Shown here one piece after another: positions 63,815-64,000 of a stretch of 64,000 nt of DNA (position 1 is its first letter; each line of letters starts with the position of its first letter). Location: positions 1 to 64,000 of the forward strand of contig PBTE01000109.1 in NCBI GenBank assembly GCA_002726515.1, given 5' to 3'. The notes below the pieces were generated by a model. That model searched no databases. It was not told the origin of the DNA and worked only from the letters and a program-made list of their open reading frames with translations. Source of the DNA: Planctomycetaceae bacterium. Lineage in GTDB: Bacteria; Planctomycetota; Planctomycetia; Pirellulales; Pirellulaceae. The translations under genes and the position numbers were made by a program.

Positions 63815-64000
63815 ATGATGAAGAGAATGAATAGCAAATCCCCTCTTCAGCGCAATGTCTTTCCGACACGAAAACTCGTTGTTGGTTGCCTGTTGCCCGT
63901 TCTTCTGCTGGGCAGTGTTGTTGTGTGGTTGTCTCTTCATGTTCAACCAGCGGTGAGAATGCCGGTTTCTCGCCTGCCCGCCTCCACCCGGGAAGCAAGA
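63815..64000 (+). CDS. Unrecognised exported or membrane protein, cut by window edge
   Basis: An open frame of 62 codons from the ATG at 63815 (others at 63818 and 63827) runs off the right edge. A basic N-terminus (R-N-V-F-P-T-R-K) is followed by one hydrophobic segment at about residues 22-40 (V-V-G-C-L-L-P-V-L-L-L-G-S-V-V-V-W-L), a signal peptide or anchor. Nothing further can be said; it could be an exported protein of any type. Confidence 0.55.
   Translation, partial: MMKRMNSKSPLQRNVFPTRKLVVGCLLPVLLLGSVVVWLSLHVQPAVRMPVSRLPASTREAR

Noticed and set aside
1-64000. CRISPR array, tRNA or rRNA genes, insertion sequences
   Set aside because: Reading the gaps showed no regular direct repeats with spacers, no tRNA-like T-loop with matching acceptor ends, no rRNA signature and no transposase frame or paired terminal repeats.

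Overview
The window looks like a chromosomal segment of a planctomycete (Planctomycetota, Pirellula/Planctomyces-type). Two lineage-typical gene pairs for secreted DUF proteins (DUF1549/DUF1553 with DUF1501, and DUF1587/1592/1588/1585 with DUF1552) sit beside a Cys-type sulfatase, many exported beta-propeller proteins, PQQ-like repeat proteins and Tat-type leaders (RRxFL). No rRNA, tRNA, CRISPR array, transposase, integrase or phage structural gene was recognised. Genes lie on both strands in short runs, mostly separated by 50-700 bases.

Layout. 1-2367 (-): truncated CehA/McbA-type metallohydrolase. 3051-9862: BNR propeller protein (+), then a minus-strand set of DUF1549/1553 protein, DUF1501 protein and sulfatase. 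10345-10611 (-): small holin-like membrane protein. 11223-18051 (+): LamG plus dimethylformamidase-beta-like protein, PQQ propeller protein, an unknown Tat protein and a GH32/43-like propeller protein. 18126-23584 (-): BNR lipoprotein, a second GH32/43-like protein and a PLP-dependent decarboxylase. 24305-31751 (+): a compact transport cluster holding an unknown membrane-anchored protein, a FtsX-like permease with LolD-like ATPase, a protein with two ModA-like domains in tandem, ModB- and ModC-like subunits and a HesA/ThiF-like protein. 31903-36174 (+): a 1423-residue PQQ protein with an embedded methyltransferase-like domain and a C-terminal malectin-like domain. 36410-41180: TauD/TfdA dioxygenase and SDR (+), then Gfo/Idh/MocA oxidoreductase and a sodium:solute symporter (-). 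41458-46309 (+): the DUF1592-type and DUF1552 pair. 46441-56317: FG-GAP/pseudo-esterase fusion, three more BNR propeller proteins, MFS transporter, DUF3500 protein and a YbaK-like deacylase. 56977-58662 (+): SGNH hydrolase with internal TPRs. 58927-63459 (-): an acyl-CoA mutase operon (large subunit, B12 subunit, MeaB GTPase, acyl-CoA ligase). 63815-64000 (+): start of a truncated membrane or exported protein.

How the genes work together. Most of the window encodes exported enzymes and propellers for breaking down complex, possibly sulfated, polysaccharides, with sugar or acid transporters and oxidoreductases to take up and process the products. Two units stand apart. The transport cluster at 24305-31751 combines an MacB/Lol-type exporter pair with a molybdate/tungstate-type importer and a HesA-like protein. 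The mutase operon at the right end carries the Phe80/Gln198 substrate signature of isobutyryl-CoA mutase, not that of methylmalonyl-CoA mutase, and sits beside a medium-chain acyl-CoA ligase. These two, the methyltransferase-like domain inside a secreted PQQ propeller, and the set of sialidase-fold proteins lacking the sialidase arginine are the points most worth following up.
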